Below, piece by piece: positions 16,870 through 26,099 of a stretch of DNA of 64,000 nucleotides. A model generated the notes under the pieces. The model made no database searches, was not told the origin of the DNA, and worked only from the letters and a program-made list of their open reading frames with translations. Each line of letters begins with the position of its first letter. Position 1 is the stretch's first letter. Source of the DNA: Leifsonia sp. 466MF (lineage in GTDB: Bacteria; Actinomycetota; Actinomycetes; Actinomycetales; Microbacteriaceae); assembly GCF_900100265.1 (NCBI RefSeq), contig NZ_LT629696.1:3038001-3102000 (forward strand). Reading direction: 5' to 3'. The position numbers were made by a program, and so were the translations under genes.

Positions 16870-18396
16870 ATGTTCGGAACCTATCTGCGGCGCGAGTTGC
16901 TCAACCGCCGCAAGCAGACGATCATCATCGCCATCGGGATGGCCCTGGCGATCGCGCTGGTCATCATCGTGGACGCGGTCTCGGCGGGGGTGCGCCAGGC
17001 GCAGGAGAGCGTGCTGCAGTCGGTGTACGGGGTGGGCACGGACATCACGGTGAGCCAGCCCGCGACCGCGCAGAACGCGACCGGACTCCAGGGTGCGGGA
17101 GGCGGTCCACGCTTCGACTTCGGCGCCAACGCCGGGACCGACACCGGCGGCGCACGGCAGGTCAACACCTCCCGTCTCGAACCGACCCGCGGCGCCACGG
17201 TCATGGACGCATCCACCCTCACCACGGTGAAGAAGGTGCAGAACGTCGAGTCGGCCGCCGCCGTGCTCTCGCTCACGAACACCAGCTTCAGCGGAACCCT
17301 GCCGAACTTCCAGCAGCTCCGCCAGGAGCGCGAGAACGGTCAGGCGGCACAGCCGACCGCGCCCCCGACGGGCGGCTCCGACGGCGCAGGCGGCAGCTCC
17401 TTCACCGTCGACTCCTTCTCGGTGCTCGGCCTCGATCCCGCCGGCAAGTCCGTCGGCCCGCTCGCCTCGGTCACCCTCACCGGCGGCCGGAGCTTCACGG
17501 CGGCCGACGCGGGCAAGGATGTGGTGGTGCTCGACGCGAGCTACGCCAAGACGGCGAGCAAAGCCGTCGGCGACACCATCACGATCGGCGGCACGGACTT
17601 CTCGGTCATCGGGATCGTCGCGGCGACCGGCTCCGACGCGACCACTGCGGCGAACGCGTACATCCCGCTGGATGTCGCCCAAACGCTCTCCGGGCAGAGC
17701 GGCAAGATCTCGTCGGTGTACGTGAAGGCGGCCTCCTCCGGCGACATCGACCAGATCAAGACCGATCTGACGAAGGCCGTGTCCGGGGCGACGGTCAGCA
17801 CGCAGGCCGACCTCGCCTCGACGGTCTCCGGCTCCCTCGGCAGCGCCGGCCAGCTCATCGCGAACCTCGGCACCTGGCTGTCGGTGATCGTGCTCGCGGC
17901 CGCGTTCCTCATCGCCATCCTGTTCACCATCTCCGGCGTCACCCGGCGCACCCGCGAGTTCGGCACCCTCAAGGCGATCGGCTGGTCCAACCGGCGCATC
18001 GTCGGGCAGGTCGCCGGCGAGTCCGTGGTGCAGGGCGTCATCGGCGGCGTGATCGGCGTCGCGGTCGGCCTCCTCGGGGTGCTGGTCGTCAATCTGATCT
18101 CGCCGACACTGACCGGCAGCATCAGCCACGGCACCACCGGTGCCGCCGCCGAGCGCTCCGGTGCGGCGACGGGTGCGACCGGCGAGGGCGCGGCCCGCGG
18201 CTTCGGCGGCGCCTTCGGAGCGGCCAGGGAGGCCGCGACGACCTCCGCGAACATCGCCCTGCACGCCCCGGTGACCCTGTGGATCATCGTCGGCGCGGTC
18301 GGCCTCGCCGTCCTCGGCGGTCTGATCGCCGGGGCCATCGGCGGATGGCGTGCCTCGCGACTCCGCCCGGCCGCGGCCCTCCGCTCGGTCGCCTGA
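16870..18396 (+). CDS. ABC transporter permease, MacB/FtsX type
   Basis: This 508-residue protein has an N-terminal span (about 16-40), a large extracytoplasmic MacB-like domain (about 45-330) rich in Ser/Thr/Gly with variable, low-complexity insertions, then three FtsX-type spans with TRRTREFGTLKAIGWSNRRIV between them. GGGAG precedes the ATG. With the ATPase 31 bases downstream it forms a mechanotransmission-type exporter. Cargo could be a peptide, lipoprotein or antibiotic; no accessory gene reveals it. Confidence 0.9.
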   Translation: MFGTYLRRELLNRRKQTIIIAIGMALAIALVIIVDAVSAGVRQAQESVLQSVYGVGTDITVSQPATAQNATGLQGAGGGPRFDFGANAGTDTGGARQVNTSRLEPTRGATVMDASTLTTVKKVQNVESAAAVLSLTNTSFSGTLPNFQQLRQERENGQAAQPTAPPTGGSDGAGGSSFTVDSFSVLGLDPAGKSVGPLASVTLTGGRSFTAADAGKDVVVLDASYAKTASKAVGDTITIGGTDFSVIGIVAATGSDATTAANAYIPLDVAQTLSGQSGKISSVYVKAASSGDIDQIKTDLTKAVSGATVSTQADLASTVSGSLGSAGQLIANLGTWLSVIVLAAAFLIAILFTISGVTRRTREFGTLKAIGWSNRRIVGQVAGESVVQGVIGGVIGVAVGLLGVLVVNLISPTLTGSISHGTTGAAAERSGAATGATGEGAARGFGGAFGAAREAATTSANIALHAPVTLWIIVGAVGLAVLGGLIAGAIGGWRASRLRPAAALRSVA

Positions 18397-18427
18397 ACCC
18401 GGTCATCCCGCCCTCGAAGGAGCACAC

Positions 18428-19099
18428 ATGTACACCCTGACCGACGTCACCAAGACCTACAGCCAGTCCAAGCGCCAGGTCGTCGCCCTCAACGACGTGA
18501 CCCTGGACATCCCGGACGGCCAGCTGGTCGCCATCCAGGGGCCGACCGGAGGAGGCAAGTCGACCCTGCTGCAGATGCTCGGGGCGCTCGACCGGCCGAC
18601 CTCCGGCTCGGTCGAGCTGGGCGCCGACAGCCTCTCGAAGCAGCACGACGGACGGCTCACGAAGATCCGGGCGAAGGAGATCGGGTTCGTCTTCCAGGGG
18701 TTCAATCTCATCCCGACCCTCACGGCGCAGGAGAACGTCGAGACGGCTCTCGCGCCGCTCAAGGTCAGCGCCGCCGACCGCAAGCGCCGCGCGGCGGAGG
18801 CCCTGGCCTCGGTCGGGCTCGCCGACCGAGGCAACCACCTGCCGTCGGAGCTCTCCGGCGGCCAGCAGCAGCGCGTCGCGATCGCGCGGGCGCTGGTCAA
18901 GGATCCGGAGGTGCTGCTGGCGGACGAGCCGACGGGCAACCTGGACGAGGAGACGCGGGACGAGATCATGGACCTGCTCGAGGGACTGTGGCGCGACCGC
19001 GGTCTCACCGTCGTGATCGTGACGCATGACACCGCGGTCGCGAAGCGCGCCCAGCGCCGCCTGCAGATCAAGCACGGGCAGGTGCGCGAGGTCGACTGA
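18428..19099 (+). CDS. ABC transporter ATP-binding protein, MacB/LolD type
   Basis: This 223-residue ATPase starts at the ATG after AAGGAG (18417-18422). The frame is open further upstream, but there it overlaps the permease. The Walker A box has the variant GPTGGGKST, with Thr in place of the common Ser. The signature [15 protein letters not shown], Walker [13 protein letters not shown] and the H-loop IVTHD are all intact. It drives the FtsX-type permease in the same operon. Confidence 0.93.
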   Translation: MYTLTDVTKTYSQSKRQVVALNDVTLDIPDGQLVAIQGPTGGGKSTLLQMLGALDRPTSGSVELGADSLSKQHDGRLTKIRAKEIGFVFQGFNLIPTLTAQENVETALAPLKVSAADRKRRAAEALASVGLADRGNHLPSELSGGQQQRVAIARALVKDPEVLLADEPTGNLDEETRDEIMDLLEGLWRDRGLTVVIVTHDTAVAKRAQRRLQIKHGQVREVD

Positions 19100-19105
19100 C
19101 CCGGT

Positions 19106-19990
19106 CTAGGAGCGGGCGCGCGCGGCGAGCGAGCGGATGAAGCCGGCCACGTCATCCGGCTTCTCCTCGGCCATGAAGTGGCCGGCGTCGATCGGCTCGT
19201 AGACCAGGTCGTCCGACCAGGCGCCCCAGATCGCACGCGGGTCGAAGCCGAGCTGCGACCCCCAGTCCTGCGACAGGACGCCGACCGGCATGGCCAGCCC
19301 TCGGCCCGCGGCGCGATCGGCGCGATCCAGCTCCAGGTCGATCCCGGCGCTCGCGCGGTAGTCGGCGACGATCGACGGCACCGCCGCCACCGAGCTGTCG
19401 ATGTAGTGCCTGCGCACGTCCGGCGTGAACGTGGTGCCGTCGGTGTCCCACGCGTCGAGGAACGAGGCGAAGAAGTCGTCGGCGACCGCGGAGATCATGC
19501 GCTCGGGCAGCCCCACCGGCTGGGCCATCAGGTAGAGGTGCCAGGCGATCTTCGCATCCACCCCGTGCAGCACGTCCCAGGTGTCGAGGGTGGGCAGCAC
19601 GTCGAGGATGCCGAGGTACTGCACGCGCTCCGGGTGGTCGAGCGCGGCGCGGACGCCGACGAGCGCACCGCGGTCATGGCCGATGAGCCCGAACCGATCG
19701 TGTCCGAGGGCGGACGCGACCGCCACGACGTCGTCGCCCATCGTGCGCTTGGAGTAGGTGTCCGGTCCGTCCTCCGCCGGCTTGCCGCTCTCGCCGTAGC
19801 CGCGGAGGTCGGGGACGATCACGGTGTGATCGTCGGCGAGCCGCCGCGCGACCTCGCGCCACATGTAGTGGGTCTGCGGGAAGCCGTGGAGCAGCACCAC
19901 CGCCGGGCCGGTCCCCCCGACCGCGACGTGCAGCGGGATGCCGCCGCTGCCGGGGATGGTCTGGTAGCTGAAGCCGTCGATCGTGGCCAT
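19106..19990 (-). CDS. Alpha/beta hydrolase, haloacetate dehalogenase/epoxide hydrolase-like
   Basis: This 294-residue hydrolase has the oxyanion motif [10 protein letters not shown] (35-44), an aspartate nucleophile in GHDRG (Asp106) and catalytic His271 in [11 protein letters not shown]. An Asp nucleophile, rather than Ser, points to dehalogenase or epoxide-hydrolase chemistry. AGGAGG lies before the ATG. It follows the TetR gene by 51 bases on the same strand and is probably its regulated target. The natural substrate is unknown. Confidence 0.88.
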   Translation of the reverse strand: MATIDGFSYQTIPGSGGIPLHVAVGGTGPAVVLLHGFPQTHYMWREVARRLADDHTVIVPDLRGYGESGKPAEDGPDTYSKRTMGDDVVAVASALGHDRFGLIGHDRGALVGVRAALDHPERVQYLGILDVLPTLDTWDVLHGVDAKIAWHLYLMAQPVGLPERMISAVADDFFASFLDAWDTDGTTFTPDVRRHYIDSSVAAVPSIVADYRASAGIDLELDRADRAAGRGLAMPVGVLSQDWGSQLGFDPRAIWGAWSDDLVYEPIDAGHFMAEEKPDDVAGFIRSLAARARS

Positions 19991-20041
19991 GGTGGATGTG
20001 CCTCCTGGGTCGTGGGGGTGGTCGGTCGGTGGAGTGGGCGG

Positions 20042-20707
20042 TCAGGCGTCGGCGGTCGCCGGGTGTCCGGAGAAGATGCCGGCGGGAAGGGGCCGGGTGT
20101 CGGATGCCGTCGCCCGGAGCGCGGGGATCAGGATGGTGTCGACCAGTGCCTCGAGGTAGTCGTCGGTGACGGCGAGGCCGTTGAGGCGGCGGAGCAGGAG
20201 CACGGAGCCGGTGACCTCTTCGAACGGGAAGGGGTCGACCCCCTCGGGCAGCTCGCCCCGGCCGACCGCCGCAGCGACGACGTCCGCCGGAAGGCGCGCA
20301 CCGGTCGGGCCGACCGTCTGCTCGATCGTCTCGCCGAGCTCCGGGTCCTCGAACCCGGCCTGCAGGAGCGCGAGCGCGGTCTGGCCGTCGGCCGAGCGGA
20401 GGGTCGTGAGCAGGCGGCGGCACAGCGCCAGCAGGTCGCCACGCAGCGACCCCGTGTCGATCGCGTCGGCGTCGTCCCGGCGGGCCGGACCGACTTTCAG
20501 TGCGGCGACGACCATCTCGCGCTTGTTCGCCCAGCGGCGGTACAGCGTCGGCTTGGAGGCGCCGGCTCGGCGGGCGACCTCCTCGAACGAGACGCCGTCG
20601 TAGCCGCGCTCGGCGAGGAGCGCGTTGACGACGGCGAGGATGTGGGACTCGCGGCTGTCGTCGCGCGGGCGGCCCGCCCGGCGCGAGGTGTTCTCTGAAT
20701 ACGACAC
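20042..20707 (-). CDS. TetR-family regulator, GTG start
   Basis: The TetR helix-turn-helix is at ILAVVNALLAERGYDGVSFEEVARRAGASKPTLYRRW (split here only by position, about residues 21-57), with a variable effector domain after it. I start at GTG 20707 (221 residues), not the ATG at 20743. The ATG coincides with the -35 box of a good promoter, and the GTG follows the -10 box by 7 bases, a leaderless pattern. An operator dyad covers the -10 box and the start codon, so autorepression is likely. Confidence 0.85.
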   Translation of the reverse strand: MSYSENTSRRAGRPRDDSRESHILAVVNALLAERGYDGVSFEEVARRAGASKPTLYRRWANKREMVVAALKVGPARRDDADAIDTGSLRGDLLALCRRLLTTLRSADGQTALALLQAGFEDPELGETIEQTVGPTGARLPADVVAAAVGRGELPEGVDPFPFEEVTGSVLLLRRLNGLAVTDDYLEALVDTILIPALRATASDTRPLPAGIFSGHPATADA

Positions 20708-20743
20708 GTACCGTATCGTAACGGGATCCGGCCGGATCGCCAA
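20700..20743 (-). promoter_or_regulatory. tetR promoter with overlapping operator
   Basis: On the minus strand: TTGGCG (20738-20743), 17 bases, TACGAT (20715-20720), then 7 bases to GTG. The dyad is 9-base arms at 20700-20708 (TACGACACG) and 20712-20720 (CGTATCGTA), three bases apart with one mismatch. It overlaps both the -10 box and the start codon. Confidence 0.65.
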
Positions 20744-20759
20744 ACGGCCGGGAGACTCC

Positions 20760-21725
20760 TCAGCGGAGCACGGGGTCGCCGACGCCGGCTGTGAACTGCC
20801 GGACCTCCCGAAGCGTGGGACTCGACTCCCAATCTCCGGGCGTCATGCAGAGCATCGCTCCGCAGACGTTGGCGCGGTGCAAGCGCGCCGCGACGTCCGA
20901 TCCATCCAGGACGCCGCTCAGGTACCCCGCGACGAAGGCGTCGCCGGCTCCGACCGTGTCGACGACATCGACGACGAACCCCGGGGCGTCGACCACCTGC
21001 GTCGGCAGGATGGTCGTCGCGCCCTCGGCGCCGCGCTTGAGGACGACCTCCGTGGGACGATGCGCGAGGAGGCGCTCGCACGCGGCCGCGGCATCCGTGC
21101 CCGGGGAGAGCAGTTCGAACTCCTCCGCGCCGCCGAACACGATGTCGGCGCGTTCGGCCACCTCCCGGAGCCACGGCCCCGCGACGGCCGGAGCAGCGAC
21201 AGAGGATCGGTAGTTGATGTCGAAGGTCACCACGACGCCGGCCGCTCGGGCGCGGTCGATCGCGACCGAGAGGGTCTCGCGGGCCGATTCGGAGATGAGG
21301 GCCGTGATCCCCGTGAGATGGAGCAGGTCGGCCTGTTCGATCCAGCCGTCGGGCAGGTCGGAGGGCGACAGTCTCGATCCGGCCGAGCCGGATCGGTAGT
21401 ACAGCACGCGGGTCGACGTCGAGTTGGGGCGTTCCTTGAGCATGAGGCCCGTCGGGGCGCCCGCATCCACGACGGCGCGCGCGTCGACCCCCTCCGCGCG
21501 GATCTCGCGCACGACGCGCTCCCCCAGCGAATCGTCGCCGACCCGACCGAGCCACGTGACGTCGACGCCGAGCCTGCGCAGGGCGATCGCGACGTTGCTC
21601 TCGGCGCCGCCGACGCCGAGAGCGAGGTCGGACGCGTGCCGGAGGCTGCCGATGTCGCGGCTGCGCACGAGAGCCATCGTCTCGCCGAGCGTCGCGACAC
21701 GTCGACGGTCGGACACCGCCGTCAT
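20760..21725 (-). CDS. kdgK: 2-keto-3-deoxygluconate kinase (PfkB family)
   Basis: This 321-residue ribokinase-fold enzyme has the N-terminal GGAESNVAIALRRLG (39-53) and the PfkB signature DTVGAGDAF (256-264) with catalytic Asp262. It would convert KDG to KDPG. It is the last gene of the sugar-acid operon and its ATG overlaps the aldolase stop (ATGA), which supports the KDG assignment over other PfkB sugars. Transcription may run on into the tetR promoter region, since no terminator is visible. Confidence 0.85.
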   Translation of the reverse strand: MTAVSDRRRVATLGETMALVRSRDIGSLRHASDLALGVGGAESNVAIALRRLGVDVTWLGRVGDDSLGERVVREIRAEGVDARAVVDAGAPTGLMLKERPNSTSTRVLYYRSGSAGSRLSPSDLPDGWIEQADLLHLTGITALISESARETLSVAIDRARAAGVVVTFDINYRSSVAAPAVAGPWLREVAERADIVFGGAEEFELLSPGTDAAAACERLLAHRPTEVVLKRGAEGATTILPTQVVDAPGFVVDVVDTVGAGDAFVAGYLSGVLDGSDVAARLHRANVCGAMLCMTPGDWESSPTLREVRQFTAGVGDPVLR

Positions 21726-22375
21726 GCGCTGCCGCCGGCGGCGACAGCGACGAACGCGCGGGCCCGCTCACCGAGGGCAACCAGGTCGCCGCCCTGGAAC
21801 GCGTCGCCCAGCAGCGGGCCGCCGACGCTCACGGCCGCGGCACCGGCCGCAAGCCACTGCGCGGCGCTCTCGAGGTCGACGCCTCCAGACGGCACCACCT
21901 CGATGTCGGGGAACGGTCCCCGCAGATCCTTGACGTATCCCGCGCCGAGCCGTCCGGCAGGGAACACCTTGACGGCGGACGCCCCGGCCGACCACGAGGC
22001 GAACAACTCGGTCGGCGTGAACCCGCCGGGAACGAGCGGCACACCGGCCTCCACGGCCGCGGCGAGGAGGGAGGGAACCGTGATCGGTGTGACGAGGTAG
22101 CGGGCGCCCGCATCCACTGCACGCCGGAGCTGGTCGGTGTCGGTCACGGTCCCGATGCCGAGGTCGACGTCATCGCCGAAGCGCTCGATCAGCCCCGGGA
22201 GGTGCTCGATCGTACCCGGTGTGGTGAGGGTCAGCTCGACACTACGGATGCCGGCATCGATGAGCGCCTCCAGCACGGGGTCGTAGTCCTCGGCGCTCCT
22301 GGCTCGCGCCACGACGATGAGCCGCGACTGCGCCGTCTTCTGCGGGAGCGGAAGCCGCGCGACGTCACCAGTCAT
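21722..22375 (-). CDS. eda: KDPG/KHG aldolase
   Basis: This 217-residue class I aldolase has the general-base Glu47 (SVELTL) and the Schiff-base lysine Lys136 (ASAVKVFPA), with GGFTPTE (117-123) before it. It would split KDPG to pyruvate and glyceraldehyde 3-phosphate. The arginine usual in the LRT motif is Thr here (LTLTT), which may change handling of the substrate acid or phosphate group. It overlaps the dehydratase gene by 11 bases and the kinase gene by 4. Confidence 0.88.
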   Translation of the reverse strand: MTGDVARLPLPQKTAQSRLIVVARARSAEDYDPVLEALIDAGIRSVELTLTTPGTIEHLPGLIERFGDDVDLGIGTVTDTDQLRRAVDAGARYLVTPITVPSLLAAAVEAGVPLVPGGFTPTELFASWSAGASAVKVFPAGRLGAGYVKDLRGPFPDIEVVPSGGVDLESAAQWLAAGAAAVSVGGPLLGDAFQGGDLVALGERARAFVAVAAGGSA

Positions 22376-23594
22376 GGACGGTCCCGTCCGTAAGCCGGTT
22401 CACGGGGAGGTAGGCCTTGGTGTACTCGAAGGCGGCCGCTGCGTCCTCGTCGAGCTCGACACCGAGCCCGGGCTCCTCCCCCGGGTGAAGGAAGCCGCGG
22501 TCGAACGTGAACGACGTCTGGAACACCTCCAGCGTCTGCTCGTTGTGCGGCATGTACTCCTGGATGCCGAAGTTGTGGATCGCGAGGTCGAGGTGGAGCG
22601 CTGCCGCCATCCCGACGGGCGAGATGTCGGTCGGGCCGTGGATGCCGGACTTGATCCCGTAGATCGCGGCGAAGTCGAGGAGCTTCTTCATCGCGGTGAT
22701 GCCGCCGGTGTGGGTGACGGCGGAGCGGACGTAGTCGATGAGGCGCTCGGTGATGAGCGTCTGGTAGTCGAAGACGGTGTTGAAGACCTCGCCGATCGCG
22801 AGCGGCGTCGTCGAGTGCTGGCGCACGAGGCGGAGCGCCGTCTGGTCCTCGCCGGGAGTGCAGTCCTCGAGCCAGAACAGGTCGTACGGCTCGATGTCCT
22901 TCGCGAAGCGCGCGGCCTCGATCGGCGTCATCCGATGGTGGCCGTCGTGGAGGATCCGCAGGTCGGTGCCGAAGTCCTCGCGGATCTTGGCGAAGATCCC
23001 CGGCATGTGGTTGAGGTAATTGCGGGTGTCCCACGTCTCTTCGCTCGGGCGGCCGTTCTCGGCGCGCTTGGCCGGCTCGTAGTCGTAGCGCACCCCCGGT
23101 CCGGCCGCCGAGACGCCGTAGATCTGACCGAGCCCCGGGACACCGGTCTGCACGCGCACGGCGGTGAAGCCGAGCTCCTGGTAGCCGGTGATCGCGTTCG
23201 CGAGCGCGTCGTAGTCGGTGCCGGAGGCGTGGGCGTAGACGCGGACGCCGGACCGGCTCGCACCGCCGAGGAGCTGGTAGAGCGGCATCCCGGCCTTCTT
23301 GGCCTTGATGTCCCAGAGGGCCATGTCGACCGCGGCGATGGCCGCCATCGTGACCGGTCCGCGCCGCCAGTAGGGGCCGCGGTAGAGGTACTGCCAGGTG
23401 TCCTCGATGCGGTCCTCGTCACGGCCGATGAGAGTGGAGGCGACATGGTCCTCCAGGTAGGAGGCGACCGAGAGCTCGCGGCCGTTCAGTGTGGCGTCCC
23501 CCCAGCCGACGATGCCGTCCGAGGTCGTGATCTTGAGGGTGACGAAGTTGCGTCCGGGGCTGGTGATGATGGTATCGACGCGGTCGATGGTCAT
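22365..23594 (-). CDS. D-mannonate dehydratase, enolase superfamily (ManD/RspA type)
   Basis: This 409-residue enzyme starts at MTIDRVDTI. Metal ligands fit Asp217 and Glu243 (FWLEDCTP) and Glu269 (LAIGEVFN). Base candidates are Tyr159 and His219 (LHDGHH); His319 (SGIHGPTD) is also conserved. The end, [16 protein letters not shown], is typical of the ManD subgroup. It would dehydrate D-mannonate to KDG. Neighbouring fructuronate reductase, KDG kinase and aldolase support mannonate over gluconate, though dual activity is known in this subgroup. Confidence 0.85.
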   Translation of the reverse strand: MTIDRVDTIITSPGRNFVTLKITTSDGIVGWGDATLNGRELSVASYLEDHVASTLIGRDEDRIEDTWQYLYRGPYWRRGPVTMAAIAAVDMALWDIKAKKAGMPLYQLLGGASRSGVRVYAHASGTDYDALANAITGYQELGFTAVRVQTGVPGLGQIYGVSAAGPGVRYDYEPAKRAENGRPSEETWDTRNYLNHMPGIFAKIREDFGTDLRILHDGHHRMTPIEAARFAKDIEPYDLFWLEDCTPGEDQTALRLVRQHSTTPLAIGEVFNTVFDYQTLITERLIDYVRSAVTHTGGITAMKKLLDFAAIYGIKSGIHGPTDISPVGMAAALHLDLAIHNFGIQEYMPHNEQTLEVFQTSFTFDRGFLHPGEEPGLGVELDEDAAAAFEYTKAYLPVNRLTDGTVHDW

Positions 23595-23610
23595 TGATCG
23601 TCCTTCCTTG

Positions 23611-25011
23611 TCACATCGCGGCGCGCGGGTCGGTGAGGTCGCGCCCCGTCCACTCGGGCGCAACGATCGCGGCGACCAGTGCGCACACGGTGTAGATGCC
23701 GAGCAGCACCATCACCGGGATGATGCTGCCGGTCGTCGCGGCGACCCAGGCCGCAGCGATGATCGGGCCGATGCCGGTGGCGATGATGGCGGCGATCTCG
23801 CGCACGATGGCCGTCAGCGTGTAGCGGTTCCGCGCTCCGAAGATCTCGGGGAGCGAGATGTTCTCCATGGACGCGAGGCCGAGGACCGAGACGTTGTGGA
23901 TCACGGCGTAGCCGACGAAGATCCAGCCGACCTCCTTGGTGTTGATCGCGAGCATCGTCGGGATGATCAGCACGAGCGAGAGCGACGTCATGATGATGTA
24001 CATCCGCCGGCGGCCGAACAGGTCGCCGAGCCAGCCGACCAGCGGGATGGTGCCGAAGCCGATGAGCGAGGAGACGATCACGATCTCGGGGCCGACGCCC
24101 TTCTGGACGGCGAGCGTGATCGTGATGAAGGAGATCATGTAGGTCTGGATCAGACCCGAGTTGCCGGCCTGGCCGAAGCGGAGGAAGAACGACACGAGCG
24201 TCGCCTTGACCGGCTTCTTCCGCAGGGCCTCGAGCGCGCGGAGGTCGTTGCTCTTGGTCGCCAGGTCGACCATCTCATCGCGCGAGAGCGCCTTGCCGTC
24301 GACGACGTCGGTGCGCTCCTCGAAGACGGGGCTCTCCTTGAGGCGGAAGCGCACCCAGACGGCGAACACCATCACGATGGAGCTCGCGATGAAGGGGATC
24401 CGCCAGCCCCAGGCGATGACGTCGTCCTCCATCATGACGGCGAGGAGGAGTGCCCAGATCGCGGAGGCGAAGAGCGTTCCGCAGTTCGTGCCGAGCGCGA
24501 CGAGGGAGGCGATGATGCCGCGGCGGCGCGCGGGAGCGTACTCGGCGAGCATGACGCCGGCACCCGAGATCTCCGCGCCGGCGCCGAAGCCCTGCGCGAG
24601 ACGCAGCACGACGAGCATGATCGGCGCGAGGATGCCGGCCTGCGCGTACGTCGGCAGGAAGCCGATGAGCGTCGTCGCGAGGCCCATGAGCAGGATCGTG
24701 TAGAAGAGGACCTTGCGGCGGCCGACCTTGTCGCCCATCCGGCCGAAGTACCAGGCGCCGAGCGGGCGGGCGATGTAGCCGACGCCGTAGGTCGCCATGG
24801 CGAGCACGACGGCCATGCCGGGCTCCTCCCCGGCGAAGAACAGCTGACTGAAGACGAGGGCGGCGGCCAGGGAGTAGAGCTGGAAGTCCATGAACTCCAG
24901 TGCCGTGCCCAGCCAGCCCGAGACCGCGGCCCGGACGAGGTCGCCGGTCGATCTCTCGACCGTCTGCGGGGGCGCGGAGGCGTCCACACCGGGGACGTTG
25001 GAAGTGCTCAT
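23611..25011 (-). CDS. MHS-family proton symporter for an organic or sugar acid
   Basis: This 466-residue MFS protein belongs to the metabolite:H+ symporter branch: [21 protein letters not shown] between spans 2 and 3, and [23 protein letters not shown] in span 4. Known members carry citrate, ketoglutarate, shikimate or proline betaine. The operon suggests a hexonate or hexuronate here. AAGGAG precedes the ATG. It lies between the dehydrogenase and dehydratase genes, 16 bases before the latter. Confidence 0.87.
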   Translation of the reverse strand: MSTSNVPGVDASAPPQTVERSTGDLVRAAVSGWLGTALEFMDFQLYSLAAALVFSQLFFAGEEPGMAVVLAMATYGVGYIARPLGAWYFGRMGDKVGRRKVLFYTILLMGLATTLIGFLPTYAQAGILAPIMLVVLRLAQGFGAGAEISGAGVMLAEYAPARRRGIIASLVALGTNCGTLFASAIWALLLAVMMEDDVIAWGWRIPFIASSIVMVFAVWVRFRLKESPVFEERTDVVDGKALSRDEMVDLATKSNDLRALEALRKKPVKATLVSFFLRFGQAGNSGLIQTYMISFITITLAVQKGVGPEIVIVSSLIGFGTIPLVGWLGDLFGRRRMYIIMTSLSLVLIIPTMLAINTKEVGWIFVGYAVIHNVSVLGLASMENISLPEIFGARNRYTLTAIVREIAAIIATGIGPIIAAAWVAATTGSIIPVMVLLGIYTVCALVAAIVAPEWTGRDLTDPRAAM

Positions 25012-25053
25012 CGTTACTCCTTCGTAAATGAGTGGGGGGAGGGTGGTGGAGGT

Positions 25054-26058
25054 TCAGAGACGCAGAAGGACCTTGGCCGACGCGGACGAGTCGCGCGCGA
25101 CCCGGAACGCGTCGAGGGCGTCTGCGGCGTCGATGGTGTGCGAGATGACGGAGTCGAGGGCGTCCGACTCGGCGAGCATCGCGACGGCGTCGTCGATCTC
25201 CGTCGAGAAGCGGAATGCGCCGCGGAGGGTCAGCTCCTTGGCGAGCATCGGCGCGAGGTTGACGCCGATCTCGGCGTCGGCGAGCATCCCGACCTGCACG
25301 ACGGTTCCCGCCCGGCGCGCCGCGCGGACGGCCTGGGTGACGGAGACGGGGACTCCGGAGCATTCGAAGACGACGTCGTACGACTCGTCCGCGATGGAGT
25401 CGCTGCCGACGAGCACGAACTCGCTCGCGCCCAGGGCCGCGGCGCGATCGAGGGGCTCGGCGCGGACGTCGCTCGCGCCGACGGTGGCGGCCCCCGCGTG
25501 CACGGCCGCCGCGACGACGAGCAGTCCGATGGGGCCCGCGCCGATGACGAGCACACGCTTTCCGCTGATGTCGCCCGCCAGGCTCACGGCGTGCAGGGCG
25601 ACGGCGAGCGGTTCTGCGAGTGCCGCACGTTCCAGCGGAAGGCCCTCGGGGAGAACACGGATCATGTGCTCCTCGACGAGGAGGTACTCCGCGGCGCCGC
25701 CCTGGCGATGCGGCATCGTCGCGGCGCTGCCGAAGTAGTCGCCGCCGGGGCGCAGGTGCGGCCTGTCCTCGAGGCCGGGCACGTCGGCGCCGTAGCGGGC
25801 CGGGTGCACCGTCACGGGTGTCCCGGCGGCGAGGCGCCCCGACGGGTCGAGGTCGACGACGGCCGAGAGCTCATGGCCCGGGGTCAGCGGCTCCCGGATG
25901 GTGTACTCGCCGTTCGCGCCGTGGAAGTAGTAGTGCAGATCGGAACCGCAGATGCCGACGTACCGGACCCGGAGCCGCACCTCGCCCGACGCGGGCTGAG
26001 GCACCTCGCGGTCCTCCCAGCGGATGTCTTCCTTGCCGTGGATGGCGAGCGCCTTCAT
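25054..26058 (-). CDS. Zinc-type dehydrogenase, L-gulonate/L-idonate 5-dehydrogenase-like
   Basis: This 334-residue medium-chain dehydrogenase has catalytic zinc ligands Cys37 (GICGSDLHY), His62/Glu63 (PGHE) and Glu149 (AEPLAV), and an NAD loop GAGPIG (173-178). The four-cysteine structural zinc lobe normal in this family is missing: residues 84-110 hold no Cys. RspB-like members oxidise L-gulonate to fructuronate, which fits the next enzyme in the operon. GAGGAAGG favours the start at 26058. An ATG at 26103 overlapping the upstream stop would add 15 residues. Confidence 0.83.
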   Translation of the reverse strand: MKALAIHGKEDIRWEDREVPQPASGEVRLRVRYVGICGSDLHYYFHGANGEYTIREPLTPGHELSAVVDLDPSGRLAAGTPVTVHPARYGADVPGLEDRPHLRPGGDYFGSAATMPHRQGGAAEYLLVEEHMIRVLPEGLPLERAALAEPLAVALHAVSLAGDISGKRVLVIGAGPIGLLVVAAAVHAGAATVGASDVRAEPLDRAAALGASEFVLVGSDSIADESYDVVFECSGVPVSVTQAVRAARRAGTVVQVGMLADAEIGVNLAPMLAKELTLRGAFRFSTEIDDAVAMLAESDALDSVISHTIDAADALDAFRVARDSSASAKVLLRL

Positions 26059-26099
26059 CGTCGCGCCTTCCTCGTGATCGTGGGTCGGGTTCACCGTGC

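Noticed and set aside
20708..20743. ATG at 20743 as the TetR start
   Set aside because: It coincides with the -35 box of the best promoter, and the added codons overlap the operator. GTG 20707 fits better.
23609..23615. TGTCACA resembling an ECF41 -35 element
   Set aside because: There is no CGTC-like element 16 bases downstream, and it lies at the end of the transporter gene within an operon. Chance match.
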